Assembly: GCA_040398805.1 (NCBI GenBank)
Contig: JBBATK010000004.1
Coordinates: 1-64,000, forward strand
DNA from: JBBATK01 sp040398805
Lineage (GTDB): Bacteria; Bacteroidota; Ignavibacteria; Kapaibacteriales; NICIL-2
Direction of reading: 5' to 3'
Length of the DNA stretch: 64,000 bases
Below the pieces are notes generated by a model. The model saw only the letters and a program-made list of their open reading frames with translations. It was not told the DNA's origin and searched no databases. The position numbers and the translations under genes were made by a program. The first letter of the stretch is position 1. Every line of letters begins with the position of its first letter. This document shows, one piece after another, positions 24,501 to 33,587 of the stretch.

Positions 24501-25451
24501 ATGAAACGTAGCTTCGTCGTCCTGTTCCTGCTCTTCACGATGTGTTCCGGGATGCATGCGCAGACCACCTCGCCGTATCAGTTCCTGCGGGTGAACACAT
24601 CGGCACGTACGGCCGCACTGGCCGAGGCGTCCGTTGCGTCCGTAGAGGACACCTGTTTCAACGTACTCAATCCCGCGAGCGGGTACTTCGTGCCTTCCGG
24701 ACGTATCTCTGCCACCTTCATCAAGCATGTAGCGGACATCAACGGCGGATTGCTTTCGTATACGACAGAGACTTCGCGGAACGCCAGGCTCACGTTCATG
24801 GCATCGTACATGTCGCTCGGTAGTTTCGAAGGCCGGGATTCCTATGGTAATCCCACCGGTCGTACCCTCTCGGCCGGTGCCGTATCCTTGAACGCCTTGT
24901 ATGCGCAAGAGATCGATAGCGGATTCCATGTAGGCGTGGGCGCTAACCTGATTTCTTCCCAATACCCGGACGCGCAGACCATCGCCGTCGCCCTGAGCGG
25001 CGGCCTCCAGTATCACATACCGAACTCCCGGTGGAACGCCGCGTTGTCCGTCCTCAACGTCGGCACGCAGGTATCGCGGGTAGGCAGCACGGCGGAACCG
25101 CTCCCCACGGACGTCCGTTTGGGAGTGACACATCGCCTGCGCGGACTGCCGTTGCTCTTCAATTTCTCGTTCCATCATCTGGCGGAGCGAAACGTGGCGT
25201 TGTTCGACGGCTTCAAGAACTTTTCCGTCGGTGGGGAGTTCTACCTTGGTAAAGTTCTGCAGGTGCGCATAGGATACAACAACACCCTTCGTGCCGCATC
25301 GTCCTTCCCCGTGAGTGCACGATTCGCCGGAGTCTGCGCGGGAATCGGCATCGTCACGAAGAAGCTCAATGTGGATTATGCCCTGACGAACATGATGAGC
25401 GGGGTCATGGTCCACAGAGTGAGCATCAATCTGTCGGCAGAGTCATGGTGA
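24501..25451 (+). CDS. porQ: Type IX secretion system outer-membrane protein PorQ
   Basis: Predicted FadL-like outer-membrane barrel of the PorV/PorQ family; in the type IX system PorQ works with PorU, PorV and PorZ in the cell-surface attachment complex. The start at 24501 opens a signal peptide (MKRSFVVLFLLFTMCSGMHA), with maturation before QTTSPYQFL; 316 residues. The family pattern YQFLRVNTSARTAALAEAS, then NPASGYFVPSGRISATF and SMEYG-like strands (SYMSLGSFEGRDSYGNPTG) match PorQ. The C-terminus ends in short alternating strands. T9SS cargo-like proteins occur elsewhere in the window (41704-43788, 61057-end, perhaps 33584-35278). Confidence 0.85.
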   Translation: MKRSFVVLFLLFTMCSGMHAQTTSPYQFLRVNTSARTAALAEASVASVEDTCFNVLNPASGYFVPSGRISATFIKHVADINGGLLSYTTETSRNARLTFMASYMSLGSFEGRDSYGNPTGRTLSAGAVSLNALYAQEIDSGFHVGVGANLISSQYPDAQTIAVALSGGLQYHIPNSRWNAALSVLNVGTQVSRVGSTAEPLPTDVRLGVTHRLRGLPLLFNFSFHHLAERNVALFDGFKNFSVGGEFYLGKVLQVRIGYNNTLRAASSFPVSARFAGVCAGIGIVTKKLNVDYALTNMMSGVMVHRVSINLSAESW

Positions 25452-25544
25452 AATGTCGGCGATCTCTTTCGAAATTTGGTACGCTAGTTGCAAGACGCGA
25501 TGATGAAGTGTGATCGGCTGACGTATTCATGTCACAAAACTGAG

Positions 25545-25552
25545 TAAATTGC
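25545..25552 (+). promoter_or_regulatory. Putative -7 element of small secreted protein gene
   Basis: TAAATTGC, 46 bases before the ATG at 25599. Confidence 0.35.
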
Positions 25553-25598
25553 CGTCAGAATTCGAAAACAGGATGTTTGTTCAATCAAAGGAGTTGGT

Positions 25599-26027
25599 AT
25601 GATGAAAGTTCTTTCCCGCATTGCGGTACTTACGTTCGCCCTCGCGTTCGTCGCGCCCGGCACGATGTTCGGTCAAGCTCAAGGCAAGACACAAGAGGCC
25701 GACAAGAAGCCTCAAACAGTCAAACCTCAGATGTCCATGGGTGACTTGGCATTCGCCATCCAGACCCTGGCGACCGTGAATATCACCGGTTCCGAGGTAG
25801 AAGCATACATCGACGTGAAGAATACCTTCATCAAGGTATTCGAACAGGCTCAGAAGGATCAGAAGAAAGAGGCGGATACACTCACTATCGAGATGTCGAT
25901 CCTCACCGCGAATAACTTCCTCGAGTTGTTCCGTCGCGCGAACCTCCAAGGCGCTGCAGCCGAGCGTTTCCTTGCAGTGAAGAACGCGCTGTATGCGTCC
26001 GCTCCCGCTGCTCCGGCTGGCAAATAA
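25599..26027 (+). CDS. Small secreted helical protein, unknown function
   Basis: A 142-residue protein with a clear signal peptide (MKVLSRIAVLTFALAFVA, cleavage near MFGQA). It has a strong ribosome-binding site (AAAGGAG) and its own promoter-like element and terminator, the signs of a highly expressed monocistronic gene. After a Lys/Gln-rich linker the body is amphipathic helix with Met- and Lys-rich segments (KPQMSMGDLAFAIQTLATVN, FIKVFEQAQKDQKKEADTLT) and a terminal Ala/Pro tail. No family is recognised. Confidence 0.75.
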   Translation: MMKVLSRIAVLTFALAFVAPGTMFGQAQGKTQEADKKPQTVKPQMSMGDLAFAIQTLATVNITGSEVEAYIDVKNTFIKVFEQAQKDQKKEADTLTIEMSILTANNFLELFRRANLQGAAAERFLAVKNALYASAPAAPAGK

Positions 26028-26066
26028 ACGACCGCTCGTCGAGAGCAGGTTAAAAGAAGACGATCG

Positions 26067-26101
26067 AGCCGTCAGTCCCGAGGGACCGACGGCTTTTTTT
26101 T
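26067..26101 (+). terminator. Rho-independent terminator after small secreted protein
   Basis: GC-rich stem AGCCGTC-A-GTCCC pairing with GGGAC-C-GACGGCT (26067-26079 with 26082-26094, one mismatch) followed by eight T residues. Confidence 0.88.
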
Positions 26102-26183
26102 GCTGTGCTGCCACGGATGAGCGACCGATGCGAGCTTCGGTGACAGGCGGTAGGGGATGGGTAAAGCCCTCACCGTCGACGAA

Positions 26184-27035
26184 TCATGAGCGCGCAAGCG
26201 TGACGCGCGTGATGAACACGGAGCATATCAGGACGATACCGGCGCTCGCCGGCACGAGCATGTCCATGGGGACGGATACGGGCAAAGGCCACAAGGAATG
26301 GATGTCCGACCGCAGACCCATGAGAAGGGCTGCGCCGGCGCTGAGGCCGACGATGGTCGTCAGTAGGTTGCGCCACAGCACGGAGCGAAGACCGAACGAC
26401 GTCGTGGCTCCCAACATGCTCAGAAGGTTAAGGTCGTCGCGCGTGAACGGCCGAGCGGCTCGGAGTGCGGACGAGAGAAGGACGATGATGCCGAGTCCCG
26501 CGAGCACGCTCACTCCTGCGACCCGTCCTGCGATGGACACACCCGTTTCAAGGACCCCACGAAGGATTTCGGACGGATAGGTGATTTCTTCGATGGAGAC
26601 GGGGAGACCCTTGCATCTTTCGTACACCTGCATGAACGACTCAGCGGTGATTGCGCCTTGCTGCAAGCGCACGCGTACCGTATACGAAAAAGGATTCTCG
26701 GGAACGACGTCGTTGATCTCCACGTTGTATCGCTGCACGAATTCCCGACGCCACATCTCCGGTGTCACAACACTCACTTCCGCCACGGCGGGTACGGAGC
26801 GCAAGTCAGTGGCTGATTGATACGCTCCCGATGCAGGAACCTCCGGACTCAGCACGACGGACAGAACGACGCCGCTCTCCCGCTCACGAAGGTCGCTCCA
26901 GGAACGCTCGAAGAACCAAACGGCACCGAATGCGATGACGACCGCTAGAGCGGAGACAAGCACGAGGCGAAGCGAATTGTAGGGCTGTTGACGAAGCAGT
27001 CGCCATGCTATGGACCAATGAAAAGTTCTCGCCAT
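26184..27035 (-). CDS. ftsX: FtsX-like permease of cell-division ABC system
   Basis: Inner-membrane protein of 283 residues with the FtsX plan: a short cytoplasmic N-terminus (MARTFHWSIAWRLLRQQ), TM1 (about 25-44), a large periplasmic domain of about 120 residues (ECD), then three C-terminal TM segments (about 178-200, 225-245, 260-278). The cytoplasmic SALRAARPFTRDDLNLLSML resembles the ATPase-contact helix. FtsX transmits FtsE ATPase cycles to septal cell-wall hydrolases. A candidate FtsE is far off at the left edge (1-699), so the two are not an operon. It lies 45 bases downstream of a Wzx-like gene and is probably co-transcribed with it. Confidence 0.8.
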   Translation of the reverse strand: MARTFHWSIAWRLLRQQPYNSLRLVLVSALAVVIAFGAVWFFERSWSDLRERESGVVLSVVLSPEVPASGAYQSATDLRSVPAVAEVSVVTPEMWRREFVQRYNVEINDVVPENPFSYTVRVRLQQGAITAESFMQVYERCKGLPVSIEEITYPSEILRGVLETGVSIAGRVAGVSVLAGLGIIVLLSSALRAARPFTRDDLNLLSMLGATTSFGLRSVLWRNLLTTIVGLSAGAALLMGLRSDIHSLWPLPVSVPMDMLVPASAGIVLICSVFITRVTLARS

Positions 27036-27080
27036 GCGAATGAGGAATAGCCATTGAAAATGTGTGACGGAGCCACGATC

Positions 27081-28406
27081 TCAGTCCGTCGGAGCATCGC
27101 CATCACTATCGCGATTCTTCCGAGACTGCAAGGCAGCCATGGCGTCCGGGAGCGTCCGGAATAATTGCGATAGACGAAAATGCAGGTCGGACCGAACACT
27201 GAAGACAAGGAGAAGCGCAAAGGTACACGTATACGTGACCACGCCGAGGGAAATGAGATGTTCAGCATGCGCAAGACCTGTCAGGATGAAGGTTGCCACA
27301 CCGACAAGGGAACTCACGAGGACCATGCCGAGGAGTTTCCAGACCTTGTGCAGGGCGAGGTCCACCGACTGCAGGATGAAGAGCGGCAGGAACACCGCAC
27401 CGATGGCCATGACATTGAACTGCGAGGCGACCTTTGCGTATTGCGGACCCAAGAACTGAACGATCAGCTCCGTACCGCCGGACTCGAGGACGATGACTCC
27501 GACCAGCGTGACAAGGATGAGGAGCGAGATGGCTTTGGAAAAGACTGTGATGATCTGGTCTTTACGATCCGTGGCAAGGAACTTCACGGCTGTGGGATAC
27601 ATGAGCGCTATCCCAGCATCCGTCACGGTTTCGAACAAACGGTAAAGCATCTTCGTCGAGTTGTACACGCCCGCCGTGGCCGTCCCGAAAAACGGCTGGA
27701 CGAGGAACACATCCAACTGACGGATGGAGTGATTGATGGACATCATCAAGGCCTGCGGCAAACCGAACCTGAGCATGCGTCCTACGTCGAGTGCGCCCGT
27801 CGTGCGGAATACCAGAAGGTCGCGTGCCTGCACCAGAGCGACCAGTGAGCTGATCGCGATTCCGCCGAGCGAAATGAGTTTCATGTCTTCATACGAATCG
27901 AATTCCCCACGCGTCATGAGGACGGTTGTGATAAGAGCCATGCCGCCGAACCATGCAAGATCCACGAAGAACACATCCCGCATGCGAAGGTCCCTCATCA
28001 AGAGCTTCAAGCCCATGGCGCGAGGCAAGGTGAGAAGGACGAAGAACGGAAGAGTGCCTGCGACATCGGCGAAGCGCGGCTCATGGAACAGCATCGCAAG
28101 AGGTTCCTGCAGAACGGTGATCGCAAGGGAGATGCCCATGGCGATGCAGAGCACGAAGATGAGCGTGAGATAATTCACCCGGCCGCGATCCTCTTCGTCC
28201 ATGCCGAACTGGATAATGGACTGAAGTGCCGATCCGTCGCAAATGATGAAGATCCAGGTTTGCAAGGTGACGAGCTGCGCGGCAAGTCCCCATTCCTCCG
28301 GTTGCAGCTGACGTATCTGCACGAGCGTCACGAAGCCGTAGACGATAAAGAGCACTTTATCGACGGCGGTCCAGGAAAGTTTGGATAGGTGGTGACGGAA
28401 GTTCAC
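27081..28406 (-). CDS. Wzx-like polysaccharide flippase
   Basis: A 441-residue integral inner-membrane protein with about 12 hydrophobic segments and the MOP/PST family opening LSWTAVDKVLFIVYGFVTL followed by EWGLAAQLVTLQTWIFI. The segment RFGLPQALMMSINHSIRQLD is typical of Wzx-type flippases. The C-terminus is hydrophilic (RKNRDSDGDAPTD). It lies between a heparinase-like gene and ftsX on the minus strand and has its own promoter-like element. Export or assembly of a surface glycan is inferred. Confidence 0.85.
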   Translation of the reverse strand: MNFRHHLSKLSWTAVDKVLFIVYGFVTLVQIRQLQPEEWGLAAQLVTLQTWIFIICDGSALQSIIQFGMDEEDRGRVNYLTLIFVLCIAMGISLAITVLQEPLAMLFHEPRFADVAGTLPFFVLLTLPRAMGLKLLMRDLRMRDVFFVDLAWFGGMALITTVLMTRGEFDSYEDMKLISLGGIAISSLVALVQARDLLVFRTTGALDVGRMLRFGLPQALMMSINHSIRQLDVFLVQPFFGTATAGVYNSTKMLYRLFETVTDAGIALMYPTAVKFLATDRKDQIITVFSKAISLLILVTLVGVIVLESGGTELIVQFLGPQYAKVASQFNVMAIGAVFLPLFILQSVDLALHKVWKLLGMVLVSSLVGVATFILTGLAHAEHLISLGVVTYTCTFALLLVFSVRSDLHFRLSQLFRTLPDAMAALQSRKNRDSDGDAPTD

Positions 28407-28427
28407 GGCGGTACTCGTTGTTCACCC

Positions 28428-28435
28428 GCAATTTA
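28428..28435 (-). promoter_or_regulatory. Putative -7 element of flippase-ftsX unit
   Basis: TAAATTGC on the minus strand, 21 bases before the start at 28406. Confidence 0.35.
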
Positions 28436-28443
28436 CGGGCGCG

Positions 28444-30540
28444 TCATCTCTCCACAACGGTACAGCGAAGCTCATGTCGCGATTCGTGCATCGGTATCAC
28501 CAGTCTGCGGGAGGCAACGCGAACGCCGTACTCGGGTGAATATGGCGCCGACTCGCACCGAACGGTTTCGGTCAAGCTCTCCACGCGTATCGTCACGCCA
28601 TTGCGCTCGCAGAGCACCACGCGGTCGCTGTGCTGTTCCACGCGGACGTCGGGATGACACATGACGGCCAGATGTTTCGACGCCGTGCACGCGCATTCGT
28701 CGACGATACGCACCTCGTGATCGTGGAACTCCATCGTCCGCGTGTGCGTAACACCGAATCCCCTGTGCACGCCTACCCATGTACCGTTGTCGGCGCGCAC
28801 GGTCCTTGCGTGCGCATCGTTGCTCTGGACCCAGAACAACCCCTCCCGCACATCCCGGGGGAGATCGTGTTGTTCCTTGCCGACCACCGATACCGTATTG
28901 TGCGAGGATGTCTGCCGGAAACGATTGCGCTCGTGCGGCATGGCAGTGTAGGTGTACGTGCCGGGATCGGTGAAGAACTCCTGGCCGTCCACAAGAAGCA
29001 CGAACGATAACTGATCGTTGTGCGCATGTCCGCCCCGCCCCGCTTGTCCCACCGACCCCGCCCGCATATACCACTCACAGCGCGACGTCCTGTAGACGGT
29101 GATTCCGAAATCATCGGCACGATACATGGTCTGCTCGTGCAATGGTACGCTTTGTGGCAGATGACGTCGTGAACCAAGGATGATGCTGAACGCATAATGC
29201 ATGGACGAGGTGTCGGCATTCGTGAGCAGTCCCAAGAGTGCGACGACGTCCGAACGACGATGCCCGCGATCGGTGTCATGTGCGCATCGGTGAAAGGGAA
29301 GCAACGGAAGGAAACGACCGGAGTCGTTATCGCCGATCTGCGGGACGATACCGTTCGTACTCAGCATCTGCGCGGAGAAGTGGTGCACTGCTGTCAATCG
29401 TTCCCGTACCTCTGCCGGCGGGGTGTACGTTGACTTGCGGAGAAATCGGAACGCAAAACTCCAGGCGAGCATCTCGGCAGAGAAGAAGTGATAGGCCAGA
29501 GATGCCTCGAAGTGCGAGCCGTCCGTTTGGAACTGATACAGAAGCTCCTCATCGAGATGACGATCCAGGAATGCATCGATGCGGTCGCGGAGTGCGCACG
29601 GACTCATATACGCGGCGCACACGGCGAGTCCGGCAAGGTTGCTGAGGAAATGGTTGCCACGCATTCCCTCGGACCACTCGGCATGGTCCACCACCCACGC
29701 GGCATGCTCCGCCATTCCTGTCGCCAACACGTCCAGAAACGCATCGTCGAATGTGTGACCGTATAGTCGGAAGAGATGATGCGCAACAAGGATATTGGCC
29801 ATGCGGATGCCCACCTCCATGGGGACGGTCCAATTGATGCCGTATCCCGGCGGATTCGACGCGAGAGCGTCAAGCACGCGCGAGCGGAAGTTCTGCGCAA
29901 TGGCGTCCCTTATGGCCACATCCTTCTCGAGTCCGAACGCCAGCGCACTGTGCAGAGCATGATGCATGCGGGCCACATCCCACGGGTTCTTCGGATCGGC
30001 ACCCTGATGCGGACTGATGCGAACGTCGCGCACGGGAACGCCCTCGCTCCACGAATAGCCGCTTCGATGGTCCCGCTGCCAGTCAAGAGGAATGTACGGT
30101 CCGCGGATCAGCGACCATCGCCTGCGGGCCTCCCGGACATTGGCGGGATTGATCAAGCGCTCCATCCATTCGCCATTCGCATCCATCTCGAACGGGAACG
30201 GCTCGGCATCGGTTCGGTACTGCTCCATGCCCGGACATGAGGCGCCGTGCGCATGGGACTTCCATCCATAGCCCGGTAGCCAGAGTTCTGTCGAGAGTGA
30301 CCGGAGCGCGTGTTCACGCAATTCGTCTGCGCTTTCAGCGAGCACGTCCGCATCCGGAATAGTCAGTCCGGGCAGGACCAGGGCAGGTGCGGAGGAATCG
30401 TGGATATGGAAGGTGGCGCGGTCCGTCAATCGGCGACCGAACGAATCCGCCAGACGTCGCTTCAAGGAACGGAGCGCCTTGGCGGCCGTCACCCGTAGCC
30501 CTACGGTGCGTATCTGGTATAGTCGGAATGATTGATCCAT
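28444..30540 (-). CDS. Heparinase II/III-like polysaccharide lyase family protein
   Basis: A 698-residue protein, start at 30540 (MDQSFRLYQIRTVGLRVTAA); the ATG at 30609 would add 23 residues. It has the alpha/alpha-toroid of the heparinase II/III N-terminal domain (LINPANVREARRRWSL, HAAWVVDHAEWSEGMRGNHF, SHFEASLAYHFFSAEMLAWS) and the beta-sandwich C-terminal domain (GRGGHAHNDQLSFVLLVDGQ, FFTDPGTYTYTAM, RQTSSHNTVSV). His/Tyr residues in GGHAHNDQ are the usual catalytic region. In cell-surface glycan clusters such proteins modify or degrade acidic polysaccharide, for example uronic-acid polymers. No clear signal peptide is seen, so the location is uncertain. Divergent from era. Confidence 0.85.
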   Translation of the reverse strand: MDQSFRLYQIRTVGLRVTAAKALRSLKRRLADSFGRRLTDRATFHIHDSSAPALVLPGLTIPDADVLAESADELREHALRSLSTELWLPGYGWKSHAHGASCPGMEQYRTDAEPFPFEMDANGEWMERLINPANVREARRRWSLIRGPYIPLDWQRDHRSGYSWSEGVPVRDVRISPHQGADPKNPWDVARMHHALHSALAFGLEKDVAIRDAIAQNFRSRVLDALASNPPGYGINWTVPMEVGIRMANILVAHHLFRLYGHTFDDAFLDVLATGMAEHAAWVVDHAEWSEGMRGNHFLSNLAGLAVCAAYMSPCALRDRIDAFLDRHLDEELLYQFQTDGSHFEASLAYHFFSAEMLAWSFAFRFLRKSTYTPPAEVRERLTAVHHFSAQMLSTNGIVPQIGDNDSGRFLPLLPFHRCAHDTDRGHRRSDVVALLGLLTNADTSSMHYAFSIILGSRRHLPQSVPLHEQTMYRADDFGITVYRTSRCEWYMRAGSVGQAGRGGHAHNDQLSFVLLVDGQEFFTDPGTYTYTAMPHERNRFRQTSSHNTVSVVGKEQHDLPRDVREGLFWVQSNDAHARTVRADNGTWVGVHRGFGVTHTRTMEFHDHEVRIVDECACTASKHLAVMCHPDVRVEQHSDRVVLCERNGVTIRVESLTETVRCESAPYSPEYGVRVASRRLVIPMHESRHELRCTVVER

Positions 30541-30559
30541 GCGGTGTCGAAGCCTCGCG

Positions 30560-30567
30560 GCAAAATA
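30560..30567 (-). promoter_or_regulatory. Putative -7 element of heparinase-like gene
   Basis: TATTTTGC on the minus strand, 19 bases before the start at 30540. Confidence 0.4.
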
Positions 30568-30598
30568 GCATGACAGGGAGAGGGCGGCAAACACTGAG

Positions 30599-30606
30599 TA
30601 TCTTTG
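30599..30606 (+). promoter_or_regulatory. Putative -7 element of era
   Basis: TATCTTTG (then C), 55 bases before the era ATG at 30662. Confidence 0.45.
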
Positions 30607-30661
30607 CACGTCGAGCGGTCATCCATAGCCAGAGCACCAACCACTACTCCCCGTCACATCC

Positions 30662-31633
30662 ATGTCACGATTCGGATACGTTGCCATCGTCGGCAAACCC
30701 AACGCCGGAAAATCGACGTTGCTGAACGCCTTGCTTGGCGAACAGCTGTCTATTGTCACGTCTAAGCCGGAGACGACGCGACGGAGCGTGGTGGGCATCT
30801 TCACGAACGAGACCATGCAGGCGGTGTTCCTCGATACCCCCGGCATCGTCCCGCGACCGAAGTTCGAGTTGCATCGGCAGATGATCGGTTTCATCCATCA
30901 GGCGGTGGAGGAAGCGGATGTCATCCTCGTCATCGTGGACATCACCGAGTCCATGCGCACGCTGCTGGACGTGCTTACCCCTGAGCTCCGCACCGACATC
31001 AAGGAGAGCAAGAAACCGTGCATCCTCGTCGTGAACAAGATGGATGTGCTCGATGAGAAAGCCGTGGCGCTGCCGAAGATACTGGAGCTCATGAAGACCG
31101 GCCTCTTCACCGACAACGTGGCGATCTCCGCCAAGTACAACAAGTTCGTCACCGAACTCACCGCTGTCATCGAATCGCATCTTCCCCAAGCGGAATTCGG
31201 GTACGATCCCGAGCAATTGTCCACCCAACCGGAGATCTTCTTCGTCGCCGAATATGTGCGGGAGCAGTGTTTCGAAATGTTCCGCGAGGAGATTCCCTAT
31301 TCAACGGAAGTGCGCGTCGTGAAGTATGAAGAGCGGACGAAGGGCAAGTACTTCATCCAGGCGGAAGTGATCGTGGATAGGACAGCGCAACGAGCCATCA
31401 TCATCGGTTCCAAAGGCGCCTCGCTCAAGGAACTCGGCAGCAGGGCCCGCACCCGTATCGAGGAGCACCTTGGGGTAGGCGTGTTCTTGGAACTTCACGT
31501 GCGCGTCAAAGCGGATTGGCGCGACAGCGAGCGCGATTTGCGTGAGTTCGGTTACGATGGATATGGCGACATGCTGCTGACGGACGGTCCTGCGACGGAC
31601 GATCCGGTTCCGGACGGACCGGTGACGGAATAG
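30662..31633 (+). CDS. era: GTPase Era (30S ribosome maturation)
   Basis: Essential GTPase that binds 16S rRNA and assists 30S assembly. The 323-residue protein has G1 GKPNAGKSTLLNALLGE (about 11-27), the switch SKPETTRRSVVG, G3 DTPGIV, G4 NKMDV and G5 ISAKYN, and a C-terminal KH domain (IIGSKGASLKELGSRA then LGVGVFLELHVRVKADWR). After the KH domain there is an acidic, Pro-rich tail of about 20 residues (GPATDDPVPDGPVTE) which is unusual. It is a single-gene unit, divergent from the heparinase gene. Confidence 0.96.
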   Translation: MSRFGYVAIVGKPNAGKSTLLNALLGEQLSIVTSKPETTRRSVVGIFTNETMQAVFLDTPGIVPRPKFELHRQMIGFIHQAVEEADVILVIVDITESMRTLLDVLTPELRTDIKESKKPCILVVNKMDVLDEKAVALPKILELMKTGLFTDNVAISAKYNKFVTELTAVIESHLPQAEFGYDPEQLSTQPEIFFVAEYVREQCFEMFREEIPYSTEVRVVKYEERTKGKYFIQAEVIVDRTAQRAIIIGSKGASLKELGSRARTRIEEHLGVGVFLELHVRVKADWRDSERDLREFGYDGYGDMLLTDGPATDDPVPDGPVTE

Positions 31634-31658
31634 TCCGTGGTGTCCGCCGATCTGCCGA

Positions 31659-32936
31659 TCAACTCTCGAAACGGTCGCGCTTGATGACGACGATCGTGCG
31701 ATCGTCCGAATACGTCCCATGTGCGCTGTAGGTCTGCACGTGTTCCAAGAGTGTCGTGGCCAGCGTCCGTGCCGATTCGTCACGATGCGCCATGATGATG
31801 TCTTCGATCCTCTTCTCGCCGAACTGCTCTCCGTCTTCGTTCTGTGCTTCCGGAATTCCGTCCGTGAACAGCACCAGCACGTCACCTCGTTCCAGGTTCA
31901 CTCCTTCGACGCGATACTTCTGATGCGGGGCGATGCCGAGCAGCGGACCCGTCGGTTCCAGGGCGACGCATGCATCGACGGAGCGACGGTAATGCAACGG
32001 TGAACAATGTCCGGCGTTACAGTACAGCATGAGTCCGTTACGCGACTGCGTGAGTTCGCAGTAGCAGAGCGTCACGAATCGTTCGTAAGGGAACGTGTCG
32101 TAGATAAGATTGTTCAGTCGTGATATCAACGACGTGATCTTCGTTTGGAAGCCGCTGCCCATGCGCAAGGCGCCGGACACGAAGAGCGCTTGGATGGCTG
32201 CGGGCAGACCCTTGCTTGCCGCATCGCTGATGACGATACCGGACCGGGCTTCGTCGTCATCGGCCGTCGTCGTCAGGTAATCGAAATAATCGCCGCCCAC
32301 GACGCTGTCCGGCAAGGAGATGCCGAACACGCTGTACTCGAAGAACTCCAGGGTATGATCCGGGAGGAGCGACCGCTGGATCTCAGATGCCTGGTCCAGG
32401 TCGCGCTTCAGCTTCGCTTGTTGACGTCGCATGCTCAGGTTCCTCAGCGCCGTGGTCGTGGCACTGGATATCACCGTCATCGTCGAGGTCAGTTCGCCGA
32501 CGGATTCGGCGGCATTGAAGGCAAGCACATACCGGACCAGCGGGAGTCCGTCCCGCTTGATGATCTCCCCGACGCCCGTGGCGGCGTATTGGGTTATGCC
32601 GTTCTCCAACAACAGGGGATCCGTTTCCATGCTCACCACCACCCGCTTCTCCGCAAGGGAGCGGAAGACGGGTTGGTCGACGATGGAGACGTTGTAGTCT
32701 TCCGGAATGCGGACCACACTGCCGTACTGGAAAAGGATGGTGTAGCGCTCCTCGGTCTCGTCGATCTCCCAGATGCGCGCACCGAGCAGACCGAACTCCG
32801 GGCGGGCGCAAAGGTCACGGACGAGAGTCTTCAATAGGTCCTCTTCCGAATCGAAATGACCGGCAAGGAGCTTGTCGATGAGTTTATAGACTTCGCGCTG
32901 CGTAATGCCGTTTCCGGGTCGCATGGGTTGCGTCAT
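31659..32936 (-). CDS. PP2C-type (RsbU/SpoIIE) protein phosphatase with GAF-like sensor
   Basis: A 425-residue signalling phosphatase. The N-terminal half (about 20-180) looks like a GAF sensor (LCARPEFGLLGARIWEIDE, GVGEIIKRDGLPLVRYVL). A coiled-coil linker (RRQQAKLKRDLDQASEIQRS, with the LLP motif) precedes the PPM/SpoIIE catalytic domain, with GGDYFDY, SDAASKGLPAA, CNAGHCSPLH, GPLLGIAPHQKY, FTDGIPEAQN and SDDRTIVVIKRD. These motifs carry the metal-binding Asp residues. Such proteins dephosphorylate anti-sigma-factor antagonists; no partner kinase or antagonist is visible here. It is the last gene of a minus-strand operon, 6 bases after the ABC ATPase. Confidence 0.9.
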   Translation of the reverse strand: MTQPMRPGNGITQREVYKLIDKLLAGHFDSEEDLLKTLVRDLCARPEFGLLGARIWEIDETEERYTILFQYGSVVRIPEDYNVSIVDQPVFRSLAEKRVVVSMETDPLLLENGITQYAATGVGEIIKRDGLPLVRYVLAFNAAESVGELTSTMTVISSATTTALRNLSMRRQQAKLKRDLDQASEIQRSLLPDHTLEFFEYSVFGISLPDSVVGGDYFDYLTTTADDDEARSGIVISDAASKGLPAAIQALFVSGALRMGSGFQTKITSLISRLNNLIYDTFPYERFVTLCYCELTQSRNGLMLYCNAGHCSPLHYRRSVDACVALEPTGPLLGIAPHQKYRVEGVNLERGDVLVLFTDGIPEAQNEDGEQFGEKRIEDIIMAHRDESARTLATTLLEHVQTYSAHGTYSDDRTIVVIKRDRFES

Positions 32937-32942
32937 GAGCCG

Positions 32943-33587
32943 CTATCTCGTTGGTTTATTGTCGTCGGTCAGACGGAATTCACGTCCGCATAGTGCACGG
33001 TCCCGCTCGTCGTTCGTTGCGACGAGGACGATGCATCCTCGATCCGCGGCCCGACGTATGTGGCGCGCCATCACCTCGAAACCCTCGTCATCAAGGTTCG
33101 ACGACGGTTCGTCGAGAAGAAGCACGTCCGGCTCGAAATACGTGGCAAGGATGAGTTTTAATCTTTGCTTCATGCCCGTCGAGAAATCACCGATGAACGA
33201 ATCACGACGTGCCTGCAGACCGAACAGTCCGAGCGACTCCGCAGCATGTGGCAGAAGGGACGAGCAGTCTCGGACCTTCGCGTCGAACTCCACCTGCTCC
33301 CATGCCGTCAGCTCGTCGTACAACGACATGGCCGGGGATGCATATCCGCAGTGTGCACGGTTGAACCCGCTCGCCGTTTCAGCGCCGTCAAGCACCACGT
33401 CGACACGTCCGCCGAATGGTTGGATGAGTCCGCACACACCCGCCAGAAGAGTCGACTTTCCTGCTCCGTTGTTCCCCGTCACGGCAACGACCTCGCCCCT
33501 GCGGATATGCTCCGTGACGGGTGCGAAAACCGGTGTCATGGCGTCGTACGACAACTGCAACGCTTGAAGTCTGAGTTCGTTGATCAT
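32943..33587 (-). CDS. Stand-alone ABC transporter ATPase (CcmA-like)
   Basis: A 214-residue ATP-binding subunit. The start at 33587 (MINELRLQALQLSYDAMTPV) overlaps the metalloprotease stop (ATGA); the longer frame from 33683 is not conserved. Walker A is GNNGAGKSTLL, the Q-loop region HCGYASPAMSLYDELTAWEQ, the signature FSTGMKQRLKLIL (F/ST in place of LSGG), Walker B DVLLLDEPSSNLD and the switch His is replaced by Asn (VLVATNDERDRA). The degenerate signature and the short size resemble CcmA-type or GldA-type exporters. No membrane partner is adjacent, so its transport substrate is unknown. Confidence 0.8.
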   Translation of the reverse strand: MINELRLQALQLSYDAMTPVFAPVTEHIRRGEVVAVTGNNGAGKSTLLAGVCGLIQPFGGRVDVVLDGAETASGFNRAHCGYASPAMSLYDELTAWEQVEFDAKVRDCSSLLPHAAESLGLFGLQARRDSFIGDFSTGMKQRLKLILATYFEPDVLLLDEPSSNLDDEGFEVMARHIRRAADRGCIVLVATNDERDRALCGREFRLTDDNKPTR

